DNA of 64,000 nucleotides from Castanea sativa (GCF_040712315.1 NC_134023.1:69290757-69354756); one strand, 5' to 3'. Positions 1 to 17,640 are shown, counted from the first letter of the stretch. The notes: generated from the letters alone by a model not told the origin. Numbers and translations: made by a program.

Positions 1-2090
1 ATAAATAAAGTCGATTAGCTATGAGGCATAGATAGAGCACTGCTGCACAGTTAAGCGGCTTGGGGATGAGGATGAGGGGCCCACGACACAAACAAAAGCT
101 TCAATCTTTCACTTGTGACCTGTGTACAAAAAAAAAGGTGAGGCAAACATGAGAGAGAGAGACTTGGTGGTGCAGCACATTAACAAAGTTTTTGACTTTT
201 CAATTTTTCTACTGTACAAGTAAGCTCTAGATGTGTGGGGATGAAAATTATAATTTTTTTTCCTTTTTTGTTGAGGTAATTGTTAAAATACCTATGTGTT
301 CATTTTTAAGATACTAAATATTTAATTATTGTAATTTGTTGACATATGTATTTATAGATTTTATTTTATTTAAATGAAAATTATGTTTATTTTTAGACTT
401 TCTTAAACATATATGTATATTATTAGGTATGGGGCCAAAATAATAAGGTATTTAAAAATTTTCAAATTATTAAGGATATTTTAAAAAAAAATTTTAATTT
501 TTTTTATAAAATTTTTGGAGGAAAGGGATGTTTGACACTGTTGTTTAAACAACAGTTTTTAGTATTTAAACAATAATAACGCTTTTGAAACGTATTTTTA
601 TAACACTCAAACAAGTATTTCCACAACATTAAAAACTGAATAATAATACTTAAACACTGCTACCAAACGGGTATAATGTCTTTCTGCCAATTTTCTTGGA
701 TGGTGTAAAAATGATTTGTAATATATTCACATGGTCAACATAAATCTGCAGCTTGTTAAAAACTTAAAATCAAATCAAGCTTCCTTTTTTCTATTAGTGT
801 AAATAAAATTAGGAGCACACATAAAGCTGTTTCTCTCCCACCTTTTTTTTTTTTTCCTTTCAAATAATGAAAATGTCCGTATTGATGCTCAAAAGAAAAG
901 CGTACTTGTGTGCCTAGGGGAGTACTGTTAGTGTGCCATTAGGTTTTAGGGACATCTAAGCCTTGTTTAGAGCTTTGTTATGTTTTGTTTTACATACAAA
1001 AAGAAAAAGCACAAAAAAGCTTATTTTACATGCATATGGCTATAATATGGAAATTGGCTTTTGAACATCAAATTTCAATAAAAACTGACCATTTCTACTT
1101 AATAGTTTAATTCCATATCGAGATAAAATCATCACTTCTTATGTTGCAGCAAATATCTCAAACTCTTACCTAGCTCGTATATTTTGACAGATTTTTTTTT
1201 GAAAAGCTAATTCATTTTCTTGTGCTTAGTTGTGATGTTTAATACAGATAAGAAAACATTTTTGTTGTTTGATTTACTCCGAAAATCATCAATATTCTTA
1301 TAATTCTAAATAATTATATGATGAATACGTTCATCTACAAAAATAAACCTCAAATAGGAAAATACCTTCTATTTTTATCCCATTTCGACTTCAATGGGAA
1401 TATAGACCTAAATTTTAGTATTTACGAAACAATTCAGTGAGAAAGCTTTTAGACACTGGGCTATAGCAGTATTTTTAATTAGTCTTTTGGAAAAAGTCAA
1501 CAATTGGTCAATAATTAGTCAAGGATTGGTTGGTGGACCGGAGAGAAAGAGAAAGCAATTGGTCAACATTAGTCAATGATTGGTTGGTGGATTGGAGAGA
1601 GAAAAAGAGGTGAAGGGAGATATGTTACTATTGAGAGTCTGTTTATTCACTTTATTGAGCATATAATGTTTTAAAACATTTTTTGCTTTTAAAAAATTGG
1701 AAATGTTTTTCTCTTTATTAGACTTTTATTTCTTTTTTATGAGTATTAGACTTGTTTTTTATAGACCACAAAAACTCATTAATTTGCAATTTTCAATTTT
1801 CATCATACCATACCCTAGAAAATACGAAAAATATTTTTCACTAAAACAGACATACCTCAATTTGCATATATCAATATATCTGGATCTTTCAACAGGGAAG
1901 AATTTCCTAGAAAGTAGCATTTTAATTTGTTATTTCACTTATTTGTATTATAATTTTATAACATATGCGTAAAGAGAATGAAATTATAAAATTGGATAAA
2001 GGCCTTGCAGTTTAATTGATACATTCCTATACATAAAGTACTCGGAAGAGAATCCTCCATCCAATATAAATCATCATCTAAATTTCTAGC
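1..2090. other. AT-rich repeat region, no gene seen
   Basis: No convincing coding exon is visible on either strand; short ORFs lack any recognisable motif. Roughly 530-680 looks like a MITE remnant: it opens with 'gtttgacactgttgtttaaa' and closes with 'aacactgctaccaaacggg', the style of short elements rich in TTTG/CAAA ends. A 50-bp tandem duplication lies at about 1500-1608 and is listed separately. Confidence 0.5.
1498..1610. repeat. Tandem duplication (two ~54-bp units) carrying GTCAA cores
   Basis: Two imperfect copies follow each other. Both read 'caattggtca' followed by a variant of 'attagtcaa.gattggttggtgga' and then a purine-rich tail ending in 'gagaaag'. Each unit holds several GTCAA pentamers, the reverse complement of the TTGAC core of W-boxes. 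Confidence 0.6.
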
Positions 2091-2100
2091 ATGTTAAGCA

Positions 2101-3100
2101 AGAATATTATTATTGCTAAAAGTGTGACATAAATATGGAGTGTTACATAACTTCCATTTTAAGAGTTATCATTCTTATCTACTAAGTACAACTTGCTATA
2201 ATCTCCTTAAAAAAAGAGTTATCATTTTTGTTTACATCTCAAAAAGAAAAAAAAAGAGAATGAAACAGAAATTTCGGGCATGTTTGAATACCGTTTATTT
2301 GCTGAAAACTTATTACTAAAAACACTGTAGCAAAATAATTTTTAAAGGTGTGAATAGTGTTGTGGGATCTAAAATTACATAAAAATCTATATTTTGCTGA
2401 ATTTGGTGGTACATGAACAGTACCTTTGGGACCCACTAAAAAAACGCAGAAGCACGGATTGGGCAAAACGCCCAATCCAAATGCATGCTTCATCATATAT
2501 TATTATTGCTAAAAGTGTGACATATATATGGAACGTTGCATAACTTCCATTTTAAGAGTTGTCATTCTTATTTTATTAGAAAAAAAGAGAGTTATCATTC
2601 TTATCTACTAAGTACTATACTTGCTATAATCTCCTAAAAAAAAAAGAGTAATCATTTTTGTTTTTTTGAAACTAATAGTTATCATTCTTATCTACTAAGT
2701 ACTAGCTATAATCTCCTTAAAAAAAGAGTCATCCAAATTTTTTTTTTGAAACCAACAGTTAACATTCTTATCTACTAAGTACTTTTTTTTTTGAGAAACA
2801 CACACACACAAACATATAAGGGAAGGAGATGAAATAAGGGAATATACTCACACGCTAACACCAAAACTGCATGCGGCAGTTAGTGTCGTGGAGTAAGTGA
2901 TAAACCCTTTTTCAATATCACACCTTACCAATGTGAGACGACTCAACAACATTGAGTATCTTTTTTTTTATTTTTTATTTTACTAAATACTGCTTAATTG
3001 CTATAATCTCCTGTAAAAGAGAGTTATAAATCATTCTTATCTACTAAGTGCCGCTTGCTATAATCTCGTTTAAAAAACAAAGTACTACTTGGCTACTTGC
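2101..3100. repeat. Dispersed short direct repeats around a MITE
   Basis: A segment beginning 'attattattgctaaaagtgt' occurs at about 2104-2180 and again at 2497-2573, with the MITE at 2276-2488 between them. A shorter unit, 'atcattcttatctactaagt' followed by 'gctataatctcc', recurs near 2168, 2594, 2689, 2764 and 3032. The repeats are non-coding. Confidence 0.6.
2276..2488. mobile_element. MITE, 'TGTTTGAATACCG' family
   Basis: The element opens with 'gggcatgtttgaataccg' and 'tttatttgctgaaaacttat', contains the 'actgtagcaaaataattttt' motif and ends with 'gcccaatccaaatgcatgc', which complements its start. The same body occurs at 18540-18785. I see no target duplication, but the family resemblance is clear. 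Confidence 0.6.
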
Positions 3101-3576
3101 TATAATAAATAGGTTATTTACATTTTCTTTTTTGAGAGAAAACAGCCAAATTAACATAAGTTATTCGATATATATTTAAAAATAATTAGAAAAAAAAGTC
3201 TTAAGTTAGTTATTTGATGTGCTTTTTCTTTTTTCCTTCAATTTTTGAAAAAAGCCCGTTAAGGCCTAATAAGGGAAACACATTCATGCCATAAGGGATA
3301 ATTATAGGGCATCCAATAAATACCAGATTTAGTAGATTTTCCTCACATTGATCAATCAATTGAACAAACAGATCGACTATCCGAAGAAATCAATTCTGTA
3401 ATAACTAAGGATTTTTTTTTTAATTGTGACTAACATTAATGGAACATGTTGATAGTCTAATGATTTTATGCTGCTTTCTACAGATTCATTAACTAAGAAA
3501 TACCATCAAAGTCACAAGCTAACCTTCAAAAGAAAAAAAAATGTGACAGTAATTGGAATGAATAAAACCCACATAC

Positions 3577-3800
3577 CAAGCCGTAGGAAGCTTATTAGAC
3601 AACAGCTTCGATGGATCAATTGCAAGCAACAGTCGATTTGTCATCTTGTAATTCGTTTTGTCAACATGATCAGGCTGTGTTGGTGCATGTTTCCACTTGA
3701 TTAAACAAGATAAACCATAGAACAATACTCCTAGGCCACAGAGGGTGAAGATGAAGTTGATCATCTGAAGGAGAAACTTTACAATTGGTCTCTTAGCCAT
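3577..3800 (-). pseudogene. Tetraspanin/TOM2A-like first exon, probable gene fragment
   Basis: Reading from an ATG at 3800 on the minus strand, 74 codons give a short basic N terminus, one membrane segment (about residues 9-31, MINFIFTLCGLGVLFYGLSC), a polar linker and 'LSNKLPTAW'. An N-terminal helix, a linker and then 'LPxAW' before the next helix resembles plant TOM2A/tetraspanin-18-20 proteins. That match is from memory. A good donor (GTATGT at 3576-3571) directly follows the AW codons, consistent with an exon end. I find no second exon encoding the remaining helices in the 3.5 kb downstream, so this is either a gene with a very long first intron running out of the window or, more likely, an orphan exon. 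The sequence to about 3960 on the plus side is a plausible 5' flank. Confidence 0.45.
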
Positions 3801-4469
3801 TCCTGAATATGCAAATATATCAAAATTCGAACCCCTATTTCAGAATTTTCATCTTCTAAAATATGTGCGTGTGTGTCAGAGAGTGAGAAAGGGTAGCAAA
3901 GTTAAAGTTTCTTGCCAATAATATAGAACAGTGAGTAATCACAGAGACTAGCTAGCCTTGCTTATAATGGTTAATAACACACTTGTCAATTATTTTCTAA
4001 TTTATATAGGTATCTTTGAGGCCTTTCTTGTCTAATCATGAACTAGAATATGAAATCCAGGTTAATCTTAGTCCAATGAGCTAAACAGAACTTTTTTCTA
4101 TTGGAATATGCTTAGGTTTATTAATAGTTTTGACACTTTTGGTAGTTCAATTCGTCCACATGGTGCTACAATATTTGAGAGAGTGTTACCATTGCTCACA
4201 CCAATTATGTCATTATTATTCTATAGCATTAATGCATCCATGCAATATGGACGACCTTAGCAACTTATGAAGATAAAAAATAAAAAAGGAACATTACGCT
4301 TTGCCGTACAAGTTACACTTTGTACCTTCCCTTATTTATCAATATAATAAGATCCAATTGTAATTTTATAAAACAATATTATTCTGAGTTTGTCTCCTTA
4401 GTATTCGATGTCAGCATCAGATCATGGTTGATAGCTAAGGTCGAACCACATCTTATAGGCAATATTAAG
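3801..4469. other. Flank of the tetraspanin-like exon; nothing recognised
   Basis: AT-rich sequence with a (GT)-rich stretch near 3866. It would be the 5' flank of the minus-strand exon. No other gene is seen. Confidence 0.4.
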
Positions 4470-4890
4470 TTTAGTTACAAAATTGGTTGTAGTATAAAAC
4501 TACAACGTTACCCAATAAAATAAATATTATTATATATTTTGAAAATCTAACAATTGAATTGCATGTTCTTTACACTGTTAATACACATGTTAGCTTTTGT
4601 GTCAATTAGATGTTATTTATTATATGATCTATAAGCTTATATTTTATGCATAATTTTAAATTACAAAAATTTGCAATTTGAACAATATATTGATTACATA
4701 GTTATTGATCTTTAATTTTCTAGAAATTTTGCAAGTATGAGGGATATAAGAAGAAGATGTAATCCAATGGTGAATTTGTCAAAATTCAAATCCAATAAAA
4801 ATATATTAAGTAAGGTTATAGTTTTAGGTTACAACAAATTTTGTAGCTAAATTTTGTCCATAATATTATTAGTGAATAAGTTGTAAAGTA
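4470..4890. mobile_element. Relic of the hAT-like family seen at 12041-12896
   Basis: The stretch holds the same ordered series of phrases as 12400-12740 and 61090-61430: 'gcatgttctt', 'acacatgttag', 'gatgttatttatta', 'ttttgcaagtatgagggat', 'aagaagaagatgtaatccaa' and 'gctaaattttgtcc'. No open frame is present and no clean termini were seen in this copy. Confidence 0.55.
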
Positions 4891-6184
4891 CGAATTAGGA
4901 ACATTAAAGAGGCAATATGTATTATATCCTATCTATCAACCAAAAATAAAAAAAAGGCAATATGTATTCAGTGCAGAAATGATTATGATATTTACCTTTC
5001 TTTGTTTCATTTAAAAACAACAATCTAGCATTTGTTAATTGACTATTTTAAAAATGTTTAAATATATATCACTTTTATGAAAGTTTTTTTAAAAAGTTAA
5101 TAACTTTTTTTTCCTATTAAATATATAAATATGATAATTAATAATAGGTAATTATGTTCTATTTTATAATTTAAAGAAAAATATATATTAATATATTGAC
5201 TTGTAAAATTATGAGGTTATAAAAATTTGTGTGATAAGATATGATCATGAGCTCAACTAAAATTTAAACATTTTCAGTTTTATATTTTTTATAATAAATA
5301 TGTTATAGATTCTCATATCATGATTTAAAGAACTTTATACTAAAAGTATCGATAAAATATGCACAAAAAGAAAGTAACTTTCAAGTTTCAAGTTTCAACC
5401 CATATGTAACTATATATCAGTTTGCCGTACCGTAGCCATGCTAAGTTTCCATGAAGATAAGGAAATAAATAAGATTCTAAAATCTGTATTGAACCTTTTG
5501 ATCATTTGGGTAATATTTTGGACAGGTAAACAAACTAACAAAGCCCAATTTCAAAATTACCCTCCAACCAAAATTTATTATATTTCTCAAATGTTAGCCT
5601 TTTTCTTACCTCTTCATGAAAATTGAAATTTATTATATATCACAATTATTACCAATTTTCTTACCTCTTCATGGAAATTGAATGAAGCAGAGCTACAAGA
5701 ATAGAAAAGGTAAATAGCATACACAATATGACAAATAATTCTATATTTTTTTTAAAAGATAGTTTCAAACAATTAATAGCTATTTAAATGATCATAAAAA
5801 AAACAAAAAAGATTGGTTTCCAATAAAAAATAAAAACAAAAACAAAACAAAAGCTTGGTCTACTCTAATTGGAAAATACAGTATTGATTAGTTCATCTTT
5901 TCCTGTCAACTTAGTGTTTTGGAGATATAGGGGTTTATTGGGAGCTGATAAAGTACTTTATTTTAAGAAAAGTACTATGTCTACAGTATTTTTCAGAGTT
6001 TTTAAATTCGGACCGTTTAACGAACCGAAAAAGAAAGAAGTTTTTTCAGTTGATCTTAGGTTTAACTAAGGTCGAACCAAGATAATATTATAATTAATTT
6101 AATAATTATCTAATAAATAAATATATTAAATTAAAAATAATAGAAAATTGACTAAAATAAGAAAACATTTAGGTACCAAAAACG

Positions 6185-6248
<64 letters not shown>

Positions 6249-6584
6249 GAAGCCTACTTCTACATTAAGCCCATGCCTTAAGCACAAGTTAAACTAAGCC
6301 CATGCCTTGATGCCCAAGCCCATTTGAGTCACACAGTTTTTGACGAAATGTGACTTCTAATACTTTGAAAGTAGATGATTACACGTACTCTCAACGTATA
6401 TTGCATGCAACAAGATCATGCCAAATAAGCACTAAGTATAAAATGAGATGTGTTATGGCTAATTGAGTTACCAAAAATACCCTAAAGAAAGTGCAAAACA
6501 GTTCTCAAAGCTTGATGGCACAGAGTCATTTTAAGTTTTTATTGAATAAAAAAAAAAAAATCTTAATCCATTGACAAGTTCTCC
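4891..6584. other. Upstream intergenic region of BGLU-A
   Basis: AT-rich and without a supported gene. It includes a long (TA)n tract at about 6191-6245 and a poly-A run at 6550-6560, just before the BGLU-A promoter. Confidence 0.5.
6191..6245. repeat. (TA)n microsatellite
   Basis: Uninterrupted TA dinucleotides for about 54 bp, roughly 400 bp upstream of the BGLU-A start codon. Confidence 0.95.
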
Positions 6585-6596
6585 TATATATATAAA
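6585..6596 (+). promoter_or_regulatory. TATA box of BGLU-A
   Basis: 'tatatatataaa' ends 46 bp before the chosen ATG (6643). With transcription starting about 30 bp downstream, the 5' UTR would be only about 25 nt. An in-frame upstream ATG at 6616 would then lie at or before the start site, which supports 6643. Confidence 0.6.
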
Positions 6597-6642
6597 GGTA
6601 TACTTGAGGGGGGACATGTTAGAGAATCAAAAGCAATCAATC

Positions 6643-12004
<5,362 letters not shown>

Positions 12005-12040
12005 GAAAAGCTTATATATTAATCAAATGTCATGTATTTA

Positions 12041-12896
12041 GCCAGTGGCGGCTCCAAGAATATTTTCCAAGGTGGTCATTAAGAAACGTAAATTATAGAA
12101 ATTTAATAAAAATAGAACTTCATATATTGGCCATTAAAAAAAAAAAAACATATACACACAAAAATACATAGAGTCTTACAATTTTCTTTTTAAATTTTCT
12201 TATTTTGAAAATTTTGCATGATAGTTTCATTATCAATACTGCAAATTACATTTTTTTTTCAAAATTTTAGTTCCATAAAAATTTTCTTGGGCTTTTTCTT
12301 TTTGTTTTTTAGGACCTAATATATTGTTAAGGGATCAAAGTTTAAAGAAAAGTGTGATTACAAATTAAGCTGTAACCTAAGGCTACAATTCTCACTAAAC
12401 AAATTAATATGGTTACATATTTTAAAAATTTAAATGTTAAATTGTATGTTCTTAAAACACATGTCAAATTTCATGTTAATTAAAAGTTATTTACTATTTA
12501 ATCTATAAACTTATTTTTTATGTATAATTTTAGACAACAAAAATTTGAAATTTAAAGATTTGAGCGATGATATAGCTATTGATATTTCATCTTTTTGAAA
12601 TTTTGCAAACATGAAGGATTTAAGAAGAAAGTGTAATTCAATGATGGATTTGCCAAAATTTATATCCAATAAAAAAATATTGAGTTGAGTTGTAGTCTTA
12701 ATTTACAACCAAGTTTGTTACTAAATTTTGTCCGAAGTGTAATTATGTTGAGCCTAAAAAAATTTAGGGTGGTCCTAAATATTTTTTTAAGGATAAAAAA
12801 TCATAAAATTTTAAAAATTTACATATAATAATTAAATTTTTTTCCAAGTCAGGGTGGTCTTGTGACCACCCTGGACTCTACGTGGAGCCGCCAGTG
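12041..12896. mobile_element. hAT-like non-autonomous element between BGLU-A and DC1
   Basis: The ends form an inverted repeat: 'cagtggcggctcca' on the left and 'tggagccgccagtg' on the right. The interior is AT-rich and non-coding and matches copies at 4470-4890 and 61065-61578. The left end lies about 37 bp after the BGLU-A stop; the right end supplies the last codons of the DC1 reading frame. The 8-bp flanks (tatttagc and gctgctaa) do not match, so there is no target duplication. A rearrangement between two elements is more likely than a simple insertion. Confidence 0.7.
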
Positions 12897-13672
12897 GCTG
12901 CTAACTCAACAGATTGATCGAGTTCTACATCTTCGTTTTCCTCATCTTTAAGTTCTAGCAAATTTATGTTCTCCCTATTTCTCCAGTCTATAGCACAATT
13001 GAGGTGGGAAGCAAAATCACATTTGGAGCAATAGTAAAGGCCATAGCGTGTGTCCACCTTTTGAACACAGACTAGACAAAATCGAGAGTCGGATTCATGG
13101 AGTTCAAGAGAAGAATGGGTGATGTGGAGGGGATGCTTGTGATGTACAACCTTGAGTCTGTGTGGGAAAGAGGCGCAGCTTCTATGAATCCAAAAACAGC
13201 ATGTGGTACATAGATTGGGCACACCCTTGCCTTCTTTGCCACAAATGTCGCAAGTGAATGTGATTGTCTTGCCAATGGGAGTCAATGGGTGATCGTGGAA
13301 TTCGACTTCAAGTTGCAAAATAGCACATTTGATATGAAGGTTGAAGTCGCAATGGTAACAGCGATAAGTGTATTCGTTACGAGATTCATTACAGACTTGG
13401 CATGTGCTGTTTTCTTTCTCAAGATAACCAGTTTTTTCGTCAAAAAGAATAAGAGGATGTAAAGGGTGCAAGGGATGGTGCAACCCAAGGGGTACTTCAG
13501 CACATGATTTATGATGACAGTGCCAACTACTGCATTCTGAATTTGGACAAAAGTAGCTAGGACCATAAACTGGTTCTTGGCACCCACAACAAGTAGCTCG
13601 ACCTCTGAAGTGCTGAAGGTAGACCAAGGGATGCTTTGAATGGGAAAAATGTAGAAGCTGTAGTTGCTCCAT
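12878..13672 (-). CDS. DC1 (cysteine/histidine-rich C1) domain protein, 3'-truncated
   Basis: A single-exon frame of 264 aa starts MEQLQLLHFSHSKHP, the usual start of plant DC1 proteins. It holds about four zinc-binding C1-like modules: CCGCQEPVYG...CHHKSC (about 28-57), CQVCNESRNEYTYRCYHCDF...C (about 91-118), CDICGKEGKG...CCFWIHRSC, and CLVCVQKVDTRYGLYYCSKCDF...C. DC1 domains bind zinc and are thought to mediate protein or lipid contacts in signalling; no enzymatic role is expected. Full-length relatives I recall run to about 600 aa with further modules. Here the frame passes from the acidic linker ELDQSVELA into the hAT-like terminal repeat, which encodes ATGGST and the TAG stop. The 3' half is therefore missing. 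The gene could still make a short protein but is probably decaying. A second relic lies at 23685-23890. Confidence 0.8.
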   Translation of the reverse strand: MEQLQLLHFSHSKHPLVYLQHFRGRATCCGCQEPVYGPSYFCPNSECSSWHCHHKSCAEVPLGLHHPLHPLHPLILFDEKTGYLEKENSTCQVCNESRNEYTYRCYHCDFNLHIKCAILQLEVEFHDHPLTPIGKTITFTCDICGKEGKGVPNLCTTCCFWIHRSCASFPHRLKVVHHKHPLHITHSSLELHESDSRFCLVCVQKVDTRYGLYYCSKCDFASHLNCAIDWRNRENINLLELKDEENEDVELDQSVELAATGGST

Positions 13673-13859
13673 CTTCTTGTATCACATGCACAGAGTCACA
13701 AACAAAATAACAAAGCTGAATCCAAAAAAGAAAAACAGGGAAAGAGCAATAGGCGTGAGAATTGCTGATTCCAAATCTATACATCATATATAGACGAAAA
13801 GAAACAGAGAACGAGCAATAGGCGTGAGAATTGCTGCCTTTTCAGTTTTGTAGCATTTT

Positions 13860-15230
13860 TTTTTATTGCTCGATTTTGATGTTAAACACCGATTTTTTTC
13901 AATTTAAGAAAAGATTGAAGGCTTCTTTTGGTTGACGTTTACGAATGAGCAGCACTTGTACAATAAGTTTGATTTTGAGTCTAATAAAAGTAAGTAAAGA
14001 AATTTGGATTTTTGAATGAAAATTGGATTTGGGCCTGATTGAACTTTAAGAGGCATTGCCGTGGCCCAGGAGGGGACAAAAAAATTTATGGTTGTGGTAA
14101 AAAACTGTAATGACTGATTATGAAATCATCTCTTCTAAAGATATGGCAATACAATTTGTAATAACTTCCTCTGGCTAAAGATATAAATTATAGCTTTTTT
14201 ATTATGCAATCTCAAAAGTGGACAGCAGTGTTAAACTTAAAACTATTGAGTTGGAGATGAGTTTTTTGATCGTTTTTTTTCTTTAAACAAATAAAAAAAA
14301 ATTCTGACTCTTTATTTAAAGGAAATAAACGGAAAAAGTTAGGAATAAATAATAAGAATGTTTTCACAACAAAAGTTTGAACCATGTCTCTTCCCCCAAT
14401 TCTTGAGACTAAAAAGTATAATTTGTTTTACTTTGTTCCGCTTATGTCAATTCTTTATTTCTTATAATTCATTAAAAAGTATCTATAAGGCCTGTTTGGT
14501 TGATAATCTCAAACATACTTTTGAGCATTTTAAATAACATTTCACACATTTCTACACACTTTTTCACCCATATATATATATATCAAAAATACCCAAACAA
14601 TATTACTTAAACTCTTTTACCAAACACCCAAGTTTTTCTTTGTTCTATGTATCAAGTAGAAAGTGCAACTAAGTTTGCTTTTTTATGCAACTTTTTATTT
14701 AGGTCAAGTCAATTAGTACAGCTCAAAACAACAAAGCCAATCCAACAAAATTTTTGACAAAAAAATTAGTAGTAAACGGCTAACCTTATAAATTTAACAG
14801 TAAATGGCAACTTATTATTTTGAAATTTTGTATGTGATTAACTTATAAATAAATATTAAATAAAAGCATGGATCCAATAATATAGTAACATAAACCAAAC
14901 TATTTAGTGGTAATATCTCACAAAAATATAGTATTAAACCAAGTGCAATAAAAATTTACTACATCTAATATAGCAACTTATTGTTTATGAATAATAATAG
15001 AACAACACACGTATATATGAATAAATTTGCAAAAACAACTATTAATACTTACACCAAGAAGAATTCAATTTTGGCTTCAAAACGCACCTAGGAAAACCTC
15101 CAAGTTAACCTCAATTTCAATATTGCTAGAACTATGGTCATGAAGAACTCATTAGTGACTTCTACTATATATAGTGTATCCTATTGTATCAAAAAATAAA
15201 TTCCTTCCCCAACTCAAAAGAAAAGGAAAT
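13860..15230. other. Intergenic, MITE-rich; no gene seen
   Basis: Upstream of the DC1 gene. Around 14490-14640 the sequence 'ggcctgtttggttgataatc' and a closing 'ttaccaaacacccaag' form the ends of a degraded MITE. The rest is AT-rich and unassigned. Confidence 0.45.
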
Positions 15231-15234
15231 AAAT

Positions 15235-15610
15235 AAAGAACAACAACACAAGCAAGCAAAATTATATTCTTGCTTGCCAACAACTTAGAGTTATATACTT
15301 TTTCTTTCTCTTTTATCTAATCTTTTATATTTTTTTAATCTTACTTATCCATGTCATGACTTCTTACTACCATTTCCTTTTTCTATTATTATTATTATTT
15401 TCTAAACATGTCCATGCTAATTCTTTAGCTTAGGGAGCTGAAAGAGTTTTTAACTTATAAGAGTTGTAGCCCATTCCTAGCCATAAATCATGGGCCCTTC
15501 TTGATATTGAACTTTCAAGCCTACTAAGCACCCAAGTATAGGAAGGGTGGTTAAACTTTGGACCTAAAGTGTTTCAAATTAGTGAAAACCCTCCAAAAAG
15601 TAAAAATAAA
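15235..15610. repeat. Duplicated non-coding module, copy 1
   Basis: From 'acacaagcaagcaa' through 'cttgcttgccaacaacttag', 'catgtcatgacttcttacta', 'gagttgtagcccattcctag' to 'gtgtttcaaattagtg'. The same string of phrases recurs at 17090-17610 and, in part, at 21340-21610. No coding potential is seen. Confidence 0.75.
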
Positions 15611-16439
15611 TAAATAAAAGAAAAATATTTCCTAAAGAACAGAAGAGTGTAAGAATGAAGGTACTAGATAAGATGTTGAAAACATTGCTTCTCTAAATTT
15701 CCACCTACTATATTAAAATACTATTAATGAACTTCACAAGAGAATCAAAATCTACCTTCATTTGCATGTCTGAGAAAAAGGAAGAGAGTGTAACTCACAA
15801 GGAGGACAAATTGATTTGAATATGACCAAAAGGAAATTACAATAAGGAGGCAGAATAAAATTCAAATTTTGTACAAATGTATCACTCAAAAACCATGCCC
15901 AAAAGCTTGTAGTATAATAATATACTACAGCCAGTGCTCCAAATGAATGCCAATTGGTTCCTCAACCTCCCCCCATTGCTTAAAGACTATAAATAATGGC
16001 TAAAAAATAACGCTAATTGTGTCTGCACAAGTTCTAAATAAAGAGGCTTGGAACTTAGTTAAGTTGAATGTACGAGATATGGGTCTGTTTGGAAACAACT
16101 TATTTAGTGTTTTGTTGGAAGTGTAATAAAGTATACTTTTAGCCTGAAATTTTTTGAAAAAGTGAGAAAATGCGGAAAAAAATTGTGAGTTTTAAAAAAC
16201 TGTACATAAAAACTAAAAGCTTCAAACTGATGCCAACCTCACCTATAGTTTGAGTCTAAAGAGGTTACTATTCTTGCAAAGAGCAAATGCACAAATATGA
16301 TGTGGTTTGCCAATGGTGATCATGGCCATAGATAAGTCCATGAGGAACAAAAAAATAAATTAACTGTGCAAGAATGCAATTGTAGATGATTTTAGACCCG
16401 CTTCTGAAGTTGTAGAAGATTTTATTAAATCAGGTGATA

Positions 16440-17075
16440 CCACAAAATGTGAAATTAGCCTTGTTTGATAAAAAATATTAGGAAGTCAAAGCTCTTGAAT
16501 GAAATAAATTTGGAACCCATCTATTTTGGTTTACCTCTAGACAATCTATAGAGATGCAATATAAAAGAAAATTCTTTTATTTTTTTAGTAGTTTATAGTG
16601 TATACTCATCTCTCACATGGTTTAATTCTTTTTCAGATTTGCCACTATGATTATAAAGGAGTAGATTTTGTCTCTTGAGGTATTTAATCAGTTTGATTTC
16701 GACTGCTAGCTACTAAGGTAAAGGGAATATGAGATAAGAGTCACTCTTTCAGAGTATTAGGAACTCAAACCTCTTGAATCAAATAAATTTGGAACCAATC
16801 TATTTTGGAGAACTTTATTTATTTACCACTAGAGTCCAGACAATCTATGGAGATACAATATAACAGTAAATTCGTGTTTTTTTTTTAGTAATGTATACTC
16901 ATCCCTAAAGGAGTTACTTTTGTCTCCCGAGATTTATTTTTAACCGTTTGAAGGGAATATTTTCTACCCAAAAAAGAAAAAGAGGTGAAAGGAATATTTT
17001 CTACCCAAAAAAAAAAAAGAAAAAAGAAAAAGAAAGGTGAAGGGAATATGAGATAAGTGTCACTCTTCCAAAGGA
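16440..17075. repeat. Tandem copies of an 'aaacctcttgaat' module
   Basis: Two adjacent diverged copies (about 16440-16720 and 16750-17060) share 'cttgaatcaaataaatttgg', 'accaatctattttgg', 'gacaatctatggagatacaa' and 'gtatactcatccctaaagga'. A third copy is at about 21150-21345. The copies are non-coding. Confidence 0.7.
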
Positions 17076-17084
17076 CAAAAAGAA

Positions 17085-17640
17085 AGAACAAAAACACAAG
17101 CAAGCAAGAAATATATTCTTGCTTGCCAACAACTTAGAGTTATACGCTTTTCTTTCTCTTTTATCTAATCTTTTATATTTTTTAATCTTACTTATCCATG
17201 TCATGACTTCTTACTACCATTTCTTTTTTCTAAACATGTCCATGCTAAAATGTTATTTTCTCATTCATTTATGAGATTTTTTTTTGTTTCTCTAATTAGG
17301 TTTTATACACACATAAAGTCTATCTCTTGGGTATGATGAATTTTGAGGTAGAATTTACTCAAAATTGTACTTCGAAAATTTCATTTGGGCATTTTGCAAG
17401 TTTTCCTCATTTAGCTTAGGGAGGGAGACTAAGAGAGTTTTTAACCTATAAGAGTTGTAGTCCATTCGTAGCCATAAATCATGTGCCCTTCTTGATATTA
17501 AACTTTCAAGCCTACTAAGCACTAAGCACCCAACTATAGAAAGGGTGGTGGTTAGAGTTTGGGCCCGTGGACATTTGTAATAAGGTGTTTCAAATTAGTG
17601 ATGGCTCAACTACTCTGATACTTGGGCTAAATCACCAAGT
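17085..17640. repeat. Duplicated non-coding module, copy 2
   Basis: Nearly co-linear with 15235-15610, with a 100-bp extra stretch at about 17245-17410. Together with the module just upstream it forms a composite that is repeated at 21100-21610. Confidence 0.75.

Noticed and set aside
6571..6642. Earlier in-frame ATGs for BGLU-A
   Set aside because: They lie on or just after the TATA box, and the signal peptide begins properly at 6643.
12041..12896. A simple hAT insertion into the DC1 gene
   Set aside because: The flanks show no 8-bp duplication and the DC1 3' half is not found on the other side.
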